A DNA stretch of 64,000 nt, from contig JALGPY010000008.1 of NCBI GenBank assembly GCA_023055425.1, positions 9,062,501 to 9,126,500 of the forward strand, given 5' to 3'. The notes under the pieces are model-generated. The model did no database searches. It was not told the origin of the DNA and was given only the letters and a program-made list of their open reading frames with translations. This stretch comes from Linanthus parryae (taxonomy: Eukaryota; Streptophyta; Magnoliopsida; Ericales; Polemoniaceae). Made by a program: the position numbers and the translations under genes. This document shows positions 12,452 through 24,722 of this stretch, in pieces. Position 1 is the stretch's first letter. Every line of letters starts with the position of its first letter.

Positions 12452-13460
12452 TATACCACTCTTAGGGTATTTGGTTGTCTATGCTACAATTGGCTTAAGC
12501 CCTATACATCTCGCAAATTACAACCCAAGTCTACTAAATGCATCTTTTCGGTTTATTGTCCTAATTCTAAGGGCTACAGATGTCTTGACATTGTGTCTAA
12601 GATGGTCTACATTTCTAGGCATGTGGTATTTGATGAATCTAAATTTCCATATGTTGATGATTATTTTTCATTAACATTTAAATCTACTTCATATACTACT
12701 GACTGGGCTTTTATTCAACCCTTGTTTGCTACATCTTCCTTCTCTTCTACACCTTCACCTTCAGTATCACCTCCTACTTAAGTTGTACCTCCTTCTCCTG
12801 CCTCCTTGTCTTCACCTGTCTCTCAGCCATCTTTTTCTTCCTTATCTCCTGAACCCCCCGAGTCACCTCCATCTCCTCCTCTTCACACTATGACCACTAG
12901 GGCCAGGGCTCGCATTACTAAACCCAATCCTAGATATGCACATATTTCTGTTACTAGCTCTGCAGATTCAGAGCCACATTCTTTCAAAGAAGCTTCTACC
13001 TCTTTAACTTGGAAGCTGGCTATGAAAGAAGAATATGATGCTTTGATTAAACAAGGCACTTGGTCTTTTGTTCCTCTTCCTTCTAATAGAAAGCCTATTG
13101 GCTGTAAATGGGTTTACAGAGTCAAGAAAAAATCTGATGGATCTGTGGCTAGACATACGGCAAGACTAGTTGTCAAAGGCTTCCTCCAGCAGTATGGTTC
13201 AGATTATTCTGAGACATTTAGTCCTGTGGTGAAACCTCAAACAATCAGGGTTGTTCTCTCTCTTGTTGTTTCTGCTGATTGGGTTATAAGACAATTGGAT
13301 GTATCAAATACATTTCTTCATGGCTCACTTGAAGAAGAGGTTTACATGTTGCAGGGTCCATGTTTTGAAAGCCATACTCATCCTCAGTTTGTGTACCAAC
13401 TTCACAAATCACTCTATGGACTCAGACAAGCCCCTAGAGCATGGTATACTATGTTGAGTA

Positions 13461-13719
13461 CTACCTCTGTTTCGCCTGTTTCAGCCTACTTCACTTTTTG
13501 TCACTATTCACTGGATTACTTTCATCCGGTGATTTGATTAGCAAAACGATACAATAATTTGGTAATTTTTGCATGGTGTTATAGAGGAAAGTTTATTCTA
13601 AAATACCATAAAAAAATTGTTAAAAAATTACATCGTTTTGGTACCCAAATCACCAAGTCAAAGTGACTCGTTTACGCGTTAAAAAGTCAAACGCAGACGA
13701 AACAGACGAAACGGAGGTA
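13461..13719. mobile_element. Stowaway-like MITE in copia RT (copy 2)
   Basis: Ends CTACCTCTGTTTCG and, inverted, CTACCTCCGTTTCG, with TA on both sides (13459-13460 and 13720-13721). Removing it restores codons for APRAWYTMLSTYLLKYG, continuous copia RT. 259 bp. It is the least decayed copy in the window by its terminal repeats. Confidence 0.95.
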
Positions 13720-14737
13720 GTACTTATCTTCTCAAGTATGGGTTTCTTCTCAGTAAGGCTGACACATCTATGTTTGTTCCTCACCAACACAAGGCCACAA
13801 GCTCACCATCCTTGTGTTAGTTTATGTGGATGATATTTTAATCATTGGGAGTGATCCTCAAGCAGTTCAAACTCTCATTCAGGCTATGGGTTAGGTCTTT
13901 GCCATGAAGGATTTGGGTGATCTTTCATATTTCTTGGGTATTCAAGTCTCTAAGACTGCACATGGCTTGCATCTGTGTCAAGCTAAAAATGCCACAAAAT
14001 GGCTTGCCAAAGCTGGTATGGTTTCTTTCAAACCCTATGCTACTCCATGCTCTACTAAACTGCCTGTTGATACTGCCTCTACTTCTGCTTTGTTCTCTGA
14101 CTCTTCTTGGTTCAGAAGTCTAGTTGGTGGCCTGCAATACTTAACTATCACAAGGCCTGACATTCAGTTTGCAGTAAACTCAATTTCTCAACACATGCAT
14201 CAACCACTAAACTCCCATTTTCTTCAGCTCAAGAGGATTCTCAGATACGTTCAGAGACTATCTCTCATGGTTTGATATTTAACAAAAGCTCTTTTCATCT
14301 TACTGCTTACCCATATGCAGACAGGGCTAGAGATCCCACCACTAGAAGGTCTACAACTGGCTTCTGTATATTTCTGAGTACAAATCTCATCTCCTGGGTT
14401 TCAAAGAAGCAACATACAGTCTCCAGGTCCTCCACAGAAGCTGACTACAGAGCGCTTGCCTCCACTTCAACTTAATTAAATTGGCTCAAGTATCTCTCCA
14501 GAGACCTGGGTTTATCTCTACCAGCTTTACATGTTCTACTCCGTGATAACTTGTCTGCCATTGCTCTTGCAATCACTCCTGTTTTTCATGCCAGGACAAA
14601 GCACATAGATGTTGATTTTCACTTCATCAGAGAACAAGTTGTTGCTAAGCAACTCCATTTTTATCATGTCCCCAGTGCTTCTCAACTAGCAGATGTCTTT
14701 ACTAAAGATCTCAATGCTCCACAGTTTAGAGGTGACA

Positions 14738-14968
14738 TGTTAAGTGTAAAGGGTAAGTATGTGTAGTTTAGACAAACAATAACTCTCTGCATTGTTTTAG
14801 GAATACTGTAAAGGTTATGGACCCTTGTGTAATAAGTATGATGTATATAATACATCTACATGTAACAGAATTTGATATAGCAATTAATTCTTTTTTCCTC
14901 TCTCTGCATTTTTTGTTTCTTCTTCATCTTCTTCCTCTTCAGTTCATCAATGGAGGCCTTCTTCTACA
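14738..14968 (+). repeat. copia 3' LTR
   Basis: 231 bp, TGTTAAGTG to CTTCTACA, followed by target copy GGTAG. It has no MITE and so shows the pre-insertion state of the 5' LTR. Confidence 0.93.
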
Positions 14969-14973
14969 GGTAG

Positions 14974-15270
14974 ATGCTTCTTTTTAAATCAATGTCTCTG
15001 TAGTTTGAAACTACGTACAAATAAGAAGTGAGTAACACAAATGAGAGATGGCGCCACGTGCAACGAACGTGCATCAAACTAGTGAATACAAAATTTGCAC
15101 AGGGCATAGATTCATAACCCACGCCCGTGCCTTACCATCAAACTTCTAATAAATACACAATCTCGCTAAGCATGAGAAGAATATTAAAATAAGAAATAAA
15201 TGTTCTAAATGAAATGCGAGAAACAAGGAGTTGTAAAATTTCTATGAGATACAAACAAAAATCACAGCAA
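14974..15270. other. 3' flank of the WEX gene
   Basis: No gene. The part from about 15150 on is homologous to the 3' flanks of the two decayed WEX copies (57140-57262 and 62640-62772), so the duplicated unit extended beyond the stop codon. Confidence 0.6.
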
Positions 15271-18200
15271 TCAAACTTGTTTTGGTTCTTCACTTTTATA
15301 ATCAGGCGGATCTGGAAGACTCCTCAATGCCTACAACAATGACCAAAAGAAAGGAGACGTTACTCAGAACAGAAGAAAAGAATAGATAAACGAACAAGCA
15401 TCATGAGAGTTCCCATTTACCTCGTAAAGAAACCAAGAAGCAAAAGCATCTGTTGCAGCATATTCCAGTTGTCCTTTAGACAAAATATTGGTCTCCCAGT
15501 TTCCCAGCCTGATCTTTCCTGGCTTCGGGAGCTGTACATTCAAAAAACTTGTAATTGAATCTCTTACTGGTATGTTCACGACATACGGCAACTTGCATAT
15601 AGAAAAAATGAGGAAAGCTCTACGTCATCCAATCATGAAACTTCTTTTTTGTTTCAGAGTTACTTTACGTGTATACATATTTGGTACATTCGAAAAAGAA
15701 ATAGAGTAAATGGAGGAACCAGTTACACAAGAGCTAGTTATTATAGTTGTATTGTTTAACAAAAAAACATTGAAGGGTTTAGGAATTGACAATTGCCGCA
15801 TAATATGCCCCTCCACTGCAAGAACAGCCGCTTACTTCTTGAGACACACGGGAAGTTCCTGCTTTACTCAATACAGTAAATATTATTCTCCAAGCCAAAA
15901 GAACTCTTCCTCACTGAATTACTCTACTCTGCTACGGTCGTAACTAACATGCAAATTATAATTTCATACTAACTACCCACGACTTATGTAGTGAGTCTAA
16001 ATTACTAAGTTCCTCCGTCATTTTACCAATTGCAATGAGAGGCATGTGATTCTTTTTTGAGAAATAAAGGCACCTGATTCATCCTCAATATCAAGTTAGT
16101 GATGTTTTTAACTTTTGGGTATTGGGTTCATTCATTAGAACTGATGCCTATCTAACTATCTGGATCTTGACTGTTTTGTATTACTTTGTTATGCATGTTT
16201 ATCTAACTAAATATTAGTTATAAATTATAATATGATGTAAACCTGATGCAGGATTAGTATCTAACTTTGCAACTACAACCGGGAAATAAGATAACCATAT
16301 GATTGAATGTCAACCTGTTTGCACGTAACCAATTCACACAGTGATGCCAGACTCCACCATTTCTTTGGATCTCCACCAAGCTTTCGGCTGGCCAGGGGAG
16401 ACAGATCTTCCAGATCTTTTATAGATACATTATAATCTTTGACAACCTTATAAGCATCATTTGCAATGCCCACTCCAACCTGTGCATGTGAAAACAATAG
16501 CTTTATTAATGAATACACAAGACTAGAATCCCGAATCAATCAACCAACCAAGAGGAGCGCAGAATGTGTTACTGTGTCAAATTATGACTTCACTAACCTT
16601 CAGCGACGTAGGATCTTCAAGAAGACGCTGCAAAGTTGGAGGAATGCCAGAGTGAATAATGTGCATCACATAACAATGACTATGATCTACACATATCTGC
16701 ATAACGGCAGCTTTACCAGGAGGGACACCTGCAAAGTTCTGGCTTGTTTATTATATCTGGCAATATAGCGCTTGCACACAGTGCAGTTGCTCATACTTCA
16801 GAAAAAAAAAACAGCTAGTTATGAGCCAATCACCAGTTTTGGGAAAATGCTAGCACAGACAACCGATAATGGATGTCCAGAAGTTGATACAGTAAGCCAC
16901 AGTGCGATTATATCCCACACCAAGTACTCAGGCGACCAAAAGAATGAAATAATCACTTCAACTTAACAAGTGTGGAGTTATAAAATGCAATAAAATGCAA
17001 AATACTGATTCAATATGATCAACTTCAGCAAAATCTTGGAAGCTAATGAGCATGCGTGTCCAGAAAATGGCCTTAGTTGGTGACAGTAGCTTGTGCAGGT
17101 ATCGTAGACAGCTTCCATAACCTATTAGCACCCGTGCACACAGAATGTGTGTATGTAACAGCTAAAGTCTAAATATTTACAGTCCCATGTAAGATTATCA
17201 AGATGACCAAAATTAGAATTTGGATAAGGCTCATGAATCACAAATAGAAAAAGAATACTGGAGGAAAAACATCAAAGAATCACTTCAAAGTCACAACAGA
17301 AACAATAGCCGAAAGCCCGAAATTTAAGATATATTAGTGTTACTGAAGAACATGCATCATAAATATTCTCTTCTAAATAAAATGGGATAAAGACGGCAAG
17401 CGAATTTTTGGGATTTGAGTGTTCGAGAATTTTAGAACCTTCAGAATTTCTGCAGTAACTTTTTGCTCAAAATTTATGTCGAGAGAATTTGAATATTTAT
17501 AGTTGAGTAACAGACGATGTAGATTGACACTTTCGCTATTTGAGTTATAGAAGTCATCCGCAAACCACTATTGGCAACAGATGGTACTGGACCAGTGCCA
17601 TTGGTTAGGGAATTTTATGAAAGTTGTGATATCAGATCTTGCAGTTTTACCCTCGCGATGACAACTGATTTTGAAGGGGTTTGAGAGGATCATCGAATAA
17701 GGAAAGCATCGGTAGCTTCAACTTTGGTGGTCATCAAAGCTCCTCTCTTTTTCATATAGTCCATTAGTACTCTATTTGCAGATTTTGCAAGGGGGGATAA
17801 CTGACTGTAACTGTGATTCATATGCACTCTGTTAAAAGCTAGTGCACCATACTGGTCTTCTGTTTGAAGTCTTAAACAGCTCTTACCATAGCCCAAGCAT
17901 CGTTATTAACTGTAGTTTGCACAATCATTTGATTCCAGCAAACTTGGACACCTTATCGTCCATCAAACCTTGCCTTTGAGATGATAGGGTTTTGGCTATC
18001 AAGACTTGTATATCTTCGAGCAAACTAACTATTATTCCGCTAGAACTTTCAGTTAAAATAATAAGGGACAAACTCAATAAAATGGCTACGCAGATCCCTT
18101 AAGAAATAGTACAAATTTGCTTGCAGGAATTTGTACTTCACGTACATAACTGAACACATAAAAGTAGAACTAAGCCAAAACCATTAGCATATGTCATTTG

Positions 18201-20715
18201 TTCATGTTTGGAGTTTGAACATAGGTTTTTTCCACTGTGTTATCTCAGTCTTTTATGACACGAAGTAAATAAATTTAAATTAAATAAATATTTTATGCGT
18301 GCGCTCTTATTCCAACCCTTCTAACATTTACCACTCATGCGTTCCTGACCCAGGTGACTAAGGTAAAGGTGTAGGCTTACCGAATAGTCCAAGGGAAGCA
18401 GGGCTTGCTGAAACAAATGGTGAAAACATAGACATAGACATGAATACTCTTGATGACAATTGACATGTTAAGGAACTAAATGTATAATCAGATTGAAGTA
18501 ACACTTCGAATTTCTCATGTAACTAACCAGAGCTGTTACTAAACATAGAGAAAATCAAACCCAACAAACGAGATCATATCCAAAGCATCAGTAACCAGTC
18601 TAACCTTTTTGAAAAGTGGGTTTCCATTCAATATCGAACCCCAAAATGACCTGAGGAACTTCTGCCCTTTTCGATTCAATGATCTGTTGAAGCTCCCTTG
18701 CTGACTTCTCTACTTCATCGACCGTTCTGCTATATATTGTGTTACCTCTGAAAGACATTGCCGGATATCTCGTTGTTAATTTAGCTGGTACAAGAAAGGA
18801 GGTAGAGATTTTAAAATGTTGTATTAGGGAGACAGTATTGTTTTGCTTAGGACTTATTGGAAACTCGTAGAGGCGTGTCATCAAAAAACTTCCTTCACCA
18901 ACTAATAAAAATGGAAGAGATAAATCTATCCATAATCTCAACTCAGACAAAAGAATACAGATGCTGTATTGAAATGTCACATGGAAATGGAGTGATACAG
19001 CTGAAGGGGAAAGCATGGAATGCAGGGGAGAACATTAAAAATGATAATGTTGCAACAAAGAAAAATAGGAAAATCTTATGCCGCCATAACCCTAGTACAG
19101 GGTGTTCTTCCCATTTCACTCATATTCCCTTGAGTGAGTGCCATTATTTTGATGGTCAGTCTATCTAATATGTGACCAGATAGTTGAATGGTAATGGAAC
19201 ATAAAAGTAGCCTCAAGGTAAACTAGTTGGAGAGAAAGGAAGAGAATGAATGATAGCTTCGCAGCCCCTTCTTTTATGACCTACAAGCAAATCGAGACGT
19301 ACACTCAGAGACCAAAACTGTTCAACATCCCTCGAACCACTATGTGCATCATTTCCCTACAATTGCAGCTAGGAATCACAGCCTCCAATAAGAAGCTTGG
19401 AAATTGAATCCACTTGAACTCACAAAACACTACCAGTATGATGCAATCTAACCCAGTTTTGTTTTATAATATTAACTTCACCGCTATGGGATTTGAATCC
19501 CAGCATCTTGATTGAGATATCTAGAAGTGGTCTTTGTTTCTGGATAACCATTAAGGCTCCGTTTGGTTGGTGGCAAAACATTTTCCTGTAAAATGTTTTC
19601 CCTTGTTTTAGTGTTTTTGTGCTGTTTGGTTGGATGTAAAATGTTTTCCTGTAAAATGTTTTCCCTCAAATGATGTAAAATGATTTACACATTTCAAATC
19701 CGTAAGCCATTTTCCCGAGAGTGAAGGAGCACAACAACTCATACTAACACCTCCACCACCAATAACCACCACTACCTCCACCACGACCCATCACCGCCAC
19801 CCACCATTTCGGTACGTTCCCTTTCTTTCTCCCCCTTTCTTTATTTGGCAAGTTTTAGGTTGTGAAAAATCCATTTTACCCTCAAAACAATACCCACATC
19901 GTTGTTACTTTTTGATTGATTGTTACTTTTTGGTTCATTTAACAACCCCACCAAGGGGTAAAAAGGGAATTACCCTTGAATTGATGCCTCTCCTTAATCC
20001 AAGAGCTTTCTCCAAAAGGGAGAAAGACAAGGAACGGAGTGGTATGCATTAGTCAGATGGAACCTACCAAATTTCGCATGCTTGTCAGAAGGTCAATGGC
20101 GCGCCTACCACGCAGAGGTGGGGCTATCCCCAATGAATACTTTCTCCAACCAAACGGAAGAAAATAATTGAAGAGAAAAACTTTTTCCCACAAAATATTT
20201 TACGCGTAGAGTACTTTCCCTTGTAAAACATTTTTACTGCGAACCAAACAGAGCCTAAATCTTGAAATTAGAAACAAAAATCACACATTCAAGTGACTGA
20301 AACACTGAAAAATGTCGAACAATACTCAGTTCATAATGAGTGCAACATCACTATAGCTCTGAAATGAAAGAACATCGCTAAACAAAGAGAGCAACTTACG
20401 TCGATAAACGGCATGATACGAATCGTATGCTCGACTCCTTGTACACGGCGATAGAGAAAACGAGCTCCGGCGGTCTTCCTCTGTCGTCGTTGCGGTCTGT
20501 TTCCCCGAGCCGCCGATCGAACTCGGCAATCTCCGGCGGCCACTCGGACGGTCTTCTCCGTCACCGTCTGGATTGCTGTCGGGGGCGTGGCGTCGTTTGG
20601 TTGGGGCGGATGGAGGCTGAATTGCGGCTTCGATGGCTTCGATTGCTTGGATTTCTTGGTCGGAGAGTGGTCGATCCCAGTCGGAGAGTGGTGAATCGCA
20701 TTGTGTAGAGTCCAT
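15271..20715 (-). CDS. WEX: Werner-like 3'-5' exonuclease, six exons, 320 aa
   Basis: Exons on the minus strand: 20715-20400, 18784-18605, 16728-16598, 16479-16315, 15531-15421, 15330-15271. All junctions are GT-AG, and the lengths sum to 963 bases, exactly 321 codons with the stop. The protein has a Ser/Arg-rich N-terminus and a DEDDy exonuclease domain: Exo I GFDIEWKP (D156, E158), Exo II GVGIANDAYKVVKDY (D217), Exo III YAATDAFASWFLY (Y288, D292). KIRLGNWE and ILSKGQLEYAATDA are hallmarks of plant WEX. The family degrades DNA 3'-5' and in Arabidopsis is linked to a RecQ helicase and gene silencing. There is no helicase domain, as in plants generally. The start is the first ATG before the conserved SD(W)..EI.AI.AIEA segment. 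The 1.6-kb intron 1 carries a MITE. It looks intact and is probably expressed. Confidence 0.93.
19555..20255. mobile_element. PIF/Harbinger-type MITE in WEX intron 1
   Basis: Ends GGCTCCGTTTGGTT and, inverted, GGCTCTGTTTGGTT, with TAA duplicated on both sides (19552-19554 and 20256-20258). The 3-bp TWA target and GG..GTTTGG ends are those of Tourist/PIF elements. 701 bp, with repeated aaaatgttttcc phrases in the arms. No transposase. Confidence 0.85.
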
Positions 20716-20838
20716 TGGAGGTTGAGTTTTCCGAGGATTTGGAAATGGTGGAGTAGGCTCGTTCTTGGTTCGTGCTAGAGGGGAAAGGGGGCATTATTTT
20801 GAAATTTTGGTGAAATATTCGTTTTCTGCTCTGAAATA

Positions 20839-21096
20839 CCACTTTGTCTCTTCTCTTTAATCCCATTTGACATTTTTGATTCGTATTTGAGTTACTTTGA
20901 CCGGATAATTTGGACAGCAAAACGATGCGATTTTTTAATAATTTTTTCACCGTGTAATAGAGCACCTTTTACTCTACAATACCATGAAAAAAATATTAAA
21001 AAACTGTATCATTTTAATAGTCAAATCATCGGGTCAAAGTGACCCAGTAAATAATGACAAAAGTAAAAATAAGGCTAAAGAGGAGAGACAAAGTGG
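20839..21096. mobile_element. Stowaway-like MITE upstream of WEX (copy 3)
   Basis: Ends CCACTTTGTCTCTTCTCTTT and, inverted, CCACTTTGTCTCTCCTCTTT, between TA dinucleotides (20837-20838 and 21097-21098). 258 bp. Its near edge is 123 bp upstream of the WEX start codon, so it occupies promoter or 5' UTR space. Confidence 0.9.
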
Positions 21097-21647
21097 TATC
21101 AGTTAAAGGACGATTTGGTCCTCGTATAAAAGGATGCTCTACGAGCGTGTTAATATGAGTATGAGCGGATCGGTTTGGTGCAGCTTGTTATCGTGAATAA
21201 AACGGAGTCTATCAATTTGCTACTTTTATAATTAAATTAAACATTTCAAAGATAACAATAACAATATCAAACCGAAAAGTTTTTGTTTGGTTTGGTTATG
21301 TTCGGTAGTACATGGGCACATTTGATTTTTCAGCATAAGTCGTGTTAGTTATTGGATTTATAATTGTATTTTATCGTTGTTAATATTTTAACACTGTCTT
21401 TGTTTCTTAATTATGCGCTCACAAGAGAATGGCTCAGCTATTAAGAAAGTTGTGTCAATAACATTTTTACTCCCGCCTTTTTTTCTAATTCATCTCTCTC
21501 CCGCCTTCTTCTCCCTCCTCTCTCTGAATCTTTGTTCAGTTTCCAAATAATCAACAGCATAAACAACATATTATCATCATCAACAACAACAAATTATATT
21601 CGTCATCAAAAACAGCAACGTAACATGTGCAGCAAAAAACTATAATA
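21097..21647. other. AT-rich intergenic region
   Basis: No gene. It includes a ctctctcccgccttcttctccc stretch near 21485-21525 and a CAA/CATCA-rich stretch at about 21540-21640 that looks like a plant 5' UTR preceding the coding-like unit on the plus strand. A short cggtttggt-rich stretch near 21160 and 21285 recalls the hAT-like repeat at 58263 but is too short to call. Confidence 0.35.
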
Positions 21648-21677
21648 GATTTCAACAAATTGCTGATCCACCAAAAC
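21648..21677 (+). repeat. 30-bp direct repeat, left copy
   Basis: Perfectly repeated at 56613-56642. With the 34-kb retroelement nest removed, the two copies flank 837 bp. The repeat runs from gatttcaacaaat to ccaccaaaac. Confidence 0.9.
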
Positions 21678-22487
21678 AAATTTAAACCAAAAGACATCTA
21701 AAGAAAATACATCTCACATTTTGAAAGAGTCGCTCCGCCAGCGGTCAACGGCGAAGACAATCTGGCTCGGAGATGACTACGGCGACGCTCTACAACTCCT
21801 ATTCGAGATCGACGATGAGATGCCCGATCTCGAAGAAGTCGTGGTCGAAGCGCCGGTCATCGTTGAGTTTCCGGCAGGTCTAAACCTCGAGGCTCGCTCT
21901 CTTTTCCAACCGTCGTGTTTGTTCTTACCATCATTTGCTATTACAGGTCCGGCAGAGCTCACCGACGATTGACTCCGGGAGCTCCGGGAGCTCGAAGCGG
22001 AACGGCGTACCCTCCTAGACCGCGAGCTTCACCTGGACACGAAGACGGAAGCTGCTATCTCATCGGATCTCCTCAACACCGGACTGACGCTCGTGTTCTC
22101 AGGCGGGGCGTCGGCCGTTCTCGGACAAGTTACGCCCTCCCTCTGGACCGCGATCGCCGTATTTCTGCCTACGGTTGCCGGAGTTGCCCTAATCGGCAGT
22201 CACACTTGGAGGAAGATTGGCGACCTAGCTCCGCACATCCTCGAAACGGTCCGAGAGCAGAGAGAGTTACTCGTGAGGACCACAGTGTTGAGCTCTCAGA
22301 TAGTCGGCTAGGTTCCGGCCGGCATCTGTCGGATGAAGATATGCTCAGGCTGGACCAGCTGGTGAAAGGGCCAACCGGCCTCGCTTCTCTCATTCAGAGA
22401 GAGCTTCTTCATTATAGCCATTATGTGTATCGTCATTCTCCAGGTAGCCTCAGAATGCTTCGTCTCCTACTTCGCCGCCGCCAGCGG
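21678..22487 (+). pseudogene. unrecognised GC-rich coding-like unit, split by the outer retrotransposon
   Basis: One frame (21721-22311 and on) is open apart from a TGA at 21970-21972 and a stop at 22309-22311. It reads DDYGDALQLLFEIDDEMPDL, then, after a possible 69-base intron, an E/L/R-rich segment, then a hydrophobic stretch AIAVFLPTVAGVALIG and IGDLAPHILETVREQREL. Near 22400 the same frame gives a second hydrophobic run FFIIAIMCIVILQVASECFV, which crosses the retroelement insertion and ends at a TGA near 56625. A different frame at 22320-22420 also looks protein-like. No plausible ATG opens the long frame. GC content is clearly higher than the flanks. I do not recognise the family; a two-segment membrane protein is the most one can say. 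Confidence 0.4.
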
Positions 22488-22943
22488 TGAAACAACCCGA
22501 AATTTAAATATATATTTTAGGAACAAATATGTATGTTTATAGCAATATTGAGTATAAACTGACATCTATATTTAATATTTTGTGGTACTATTGCTAGGTG
22601 ACTATGTCATAATAAAATTAGAATAGAGTATGTACCACATAGACACGTATATATACATATATATCACACTTATATTTAATAGAGTGTATATCACTATAGT
22701 GTCACATATACTACGTGGTGACTTTTATCACGACATTTCGATAATATCACACCCGATTATTTTCTAAGAGATCCGGAATGTTATCTTCGTCACAAAATTT
22801 TCAGCCACAATTACATATTGAGACGGAAATCATTTCCGTAAAAAAAGGATCATGCCGTCTGATGAAACAAGCATGCCACTATTCTCTTATCTTCTCAATT
22901 ATTTTCTACTTCTTCATCTTCTTCATACTTCTTCATTTCCTCC

Positions 22944-22951
22944 TATAAATA
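22944..22951 (+). promoter_or_regulatory. LTR TATA box
   Basis: TATAAATA in a C-rich context, typical of plant LTR promoters. The same box occurs in the right LTR at 54092-54099. Confidence 0.6.
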
Positions 22952-24722
22952 CCACCTCCCGTAGCTCCATTTCACCACACCAACATAGCTACAACCCCTC
23001 TCACTTTCATAATCAGCTCATCATCCTTGCCATCTCCACCACAACCAACACCACCATATTTCATCGCCGGAAAACTCCATAACCACCAACTCAAGCTCTC
23101 TCTCTCTCTCATCTCAAACCAACACGAGAACCATACCCACCACCCCTAACGTCACACACCCACTACCTGATATTCATAGCATCATTAAGAAGCAAAGAAC
23201 CGGCCAAAACAACCACCCGAAGCAGCCCCAACATCCGCAACAAGCAGCAACCCGCAACAGTAGCAGCGGCTGCTGGACAGCGGCTTGTTCTTGCTGTATC
23301 TCCTTCGTTACAACTCGGAATTGGCCCAAATTTTAACCACAACTTCCCCTACTTGTCCTCTACAACTTTCGTTCTTTGGCCCCGACCAAACAGAGTCAAA
23401 ACAGAGCCCGAATTCACCCCGCGCTGAAACTGCTTTAGCCGAACAGCACCAGTGGGCAGCGGTGTTGTTCTTCCTTGTTCTCTTCCATTTTAGCTCCAAA
23501 ACGACTTCCGTTTTCTCCTACATATACCCCTAATTGTTATCTATAACTTTCATTCTTTAACCACGTTCAAAAGAGGCCAAAACGGATCCCGAATCGTTGC
23601 CCAACTTGAACTACACTTGCAACGTCAAGTAGCTACCTTCATCACCAACTCCGCCAACGACCACCACTTGGGACACGGCTGCTACCGTCCACTCCGTGAC
23701 ACTCCAAGGACTTCCTTAACACCATTCCCGCAAGCCGAAGAGGTTCAAACAGCCCGCGCTAGGTCACCGCTAATTTCTTCGGAACCTCGGTATAACTTCA
23801 TTTTCACGCGTCGCATTTTACATGTTCTTGCATATTCGTACTCTCACACTTTCCGGAAGTCATTCATGTTAAACTAGTTGAAAACGAAACATTAGAAATG
23901 CATACAACAATTATTCTTGAAATGGGGGTTATAAATGTATTTTCTAGAACTAGCAACAACTCATGTTTTTGAGAATTAGACAAGTCTAGGGGGAGGTAAG
24001 TGTACAACTACATTTCTAGCTATCCTACATTATAAATACATAAGTACTAATTAGATGTTAGTATAATAAATAATGATTAGTAGTTAGTAATAAATATTAT
24101 TGTGAGTAGGATGAAGATTAGTAAATTAATATTAATATTAGTTAACATTAGATTTGATAAATTAATATTGTGTTTTTATAAATAAATTTTGGTTAGTCAT
24201 TTTGACAAATAAACAATATCTTAGTACTTGATTAAGGGACATCCTTAAATTCGACTAGGTCATCATCGAGTAATTAACTAGAATTAACCCGCTTGACATA
24301 TAGGACACTAGCATATTAAGCGATTAATTATTAATTAGGATTTATCCTTATTTGTAGACACCGAGTTCATAGACGAAGGCTACGTCGGCTACATCTAAAC
24401 TACCGTCGGAACTTGTAGGTGAGTTCGTAGGCTCAACCCTTACTCTTCAAAACGCGTGTTTAACTATAATGTCTCTTTTTGCCTTGACTTGAGCTTTAAA
24501 TATTTTGAACGCATTTCTTATGCTTACTCAATACTTGTGTGCTAAACATGTCATTGTGTTAATTGAACTCCTTACTTTCACATGTTGGAATTCAATATTT
24601 TGAGAACTTGTCACTCGATAAGAAGTGATTTCCACTACTTGATGATATTTTAGAAATGATAATAATGAGACTTTTCAGAAAGTTTAAGCTACTAATCACG
24701 TAAAGTGAAAACATGAAATCTC

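Larger units (their letters stand above)
9556..14737 (+). pseudogene. copia pol: protease, integrase, RT, RNase H, interrupted
   Basis: Protease site WLLDTGANNHVTH near 9590. The GAG_pre-integrase zinc finger, LWHQRLGHPAF then LCNSCSVSKA, runs to 10141. After the 1635-bp insertion, integrase resumes with FRTDNGSEFVN near 12015. RT shows KWVYRVKKKSDG and RLVVKGF, is broken by a MITE at 13461, and resumes with YVDDIL near 13830. RNase H contains SRSSTEADYRAL and KHIDVDFHFIRE. Multiple stops and frame changes remain even after the insertions are removed, so no functional polyprotein is possible. Confidence 0.9.
7638..14968 (+). mobile_element. complete but decayed Ty1/copia retrotransposon with four nested insertions
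   Basis: Both LTRs begin TGTTAAGTG and end CTTCTACA. The target duplication GGTAG is perfect (7633-7637 and 14969-14973). The domain order gag, protease, integrase, RT, RNase H identifies Ty1/copia. After integration the element received two Stowaway MITEs (7739-7994 and 13461-13719), a 1635-bp insertion (10142-11776) and a 137-bp MITE (12315-12451), about 2.3 kb in total, leaving an original length near 5 kb. Stops and shifts in gag and pol show that it is dead. It lies about 300 bp beyond the stop codon of the WEX gene. Confidence 0.93.

Noticed and set aside
13484..13537. Novel C-terminus of the copia RT ORF
   Set aside because: The reading runs into the Stowaway MITE; excision restores normal RT.
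15488..15943. Plus-strand ORFs across WEX exon 5
   Set aside because: Antisense shadows and intron sequence.
22093..22490. Endogenous viral element
   Set aside because: I considered it because of the GC content and isolated coding-like frames, but no viral family motif is visible. Left as unrecognised.
22852..23877. Repeated small ORFs in the outer LTR (also at 54000-55025)
   Set aside because: Both copies lie in LTR leader downstream of the TATA box. Compositional (His/Thr/Pro-rich) and without motif, although short upstream ORFs are possible.
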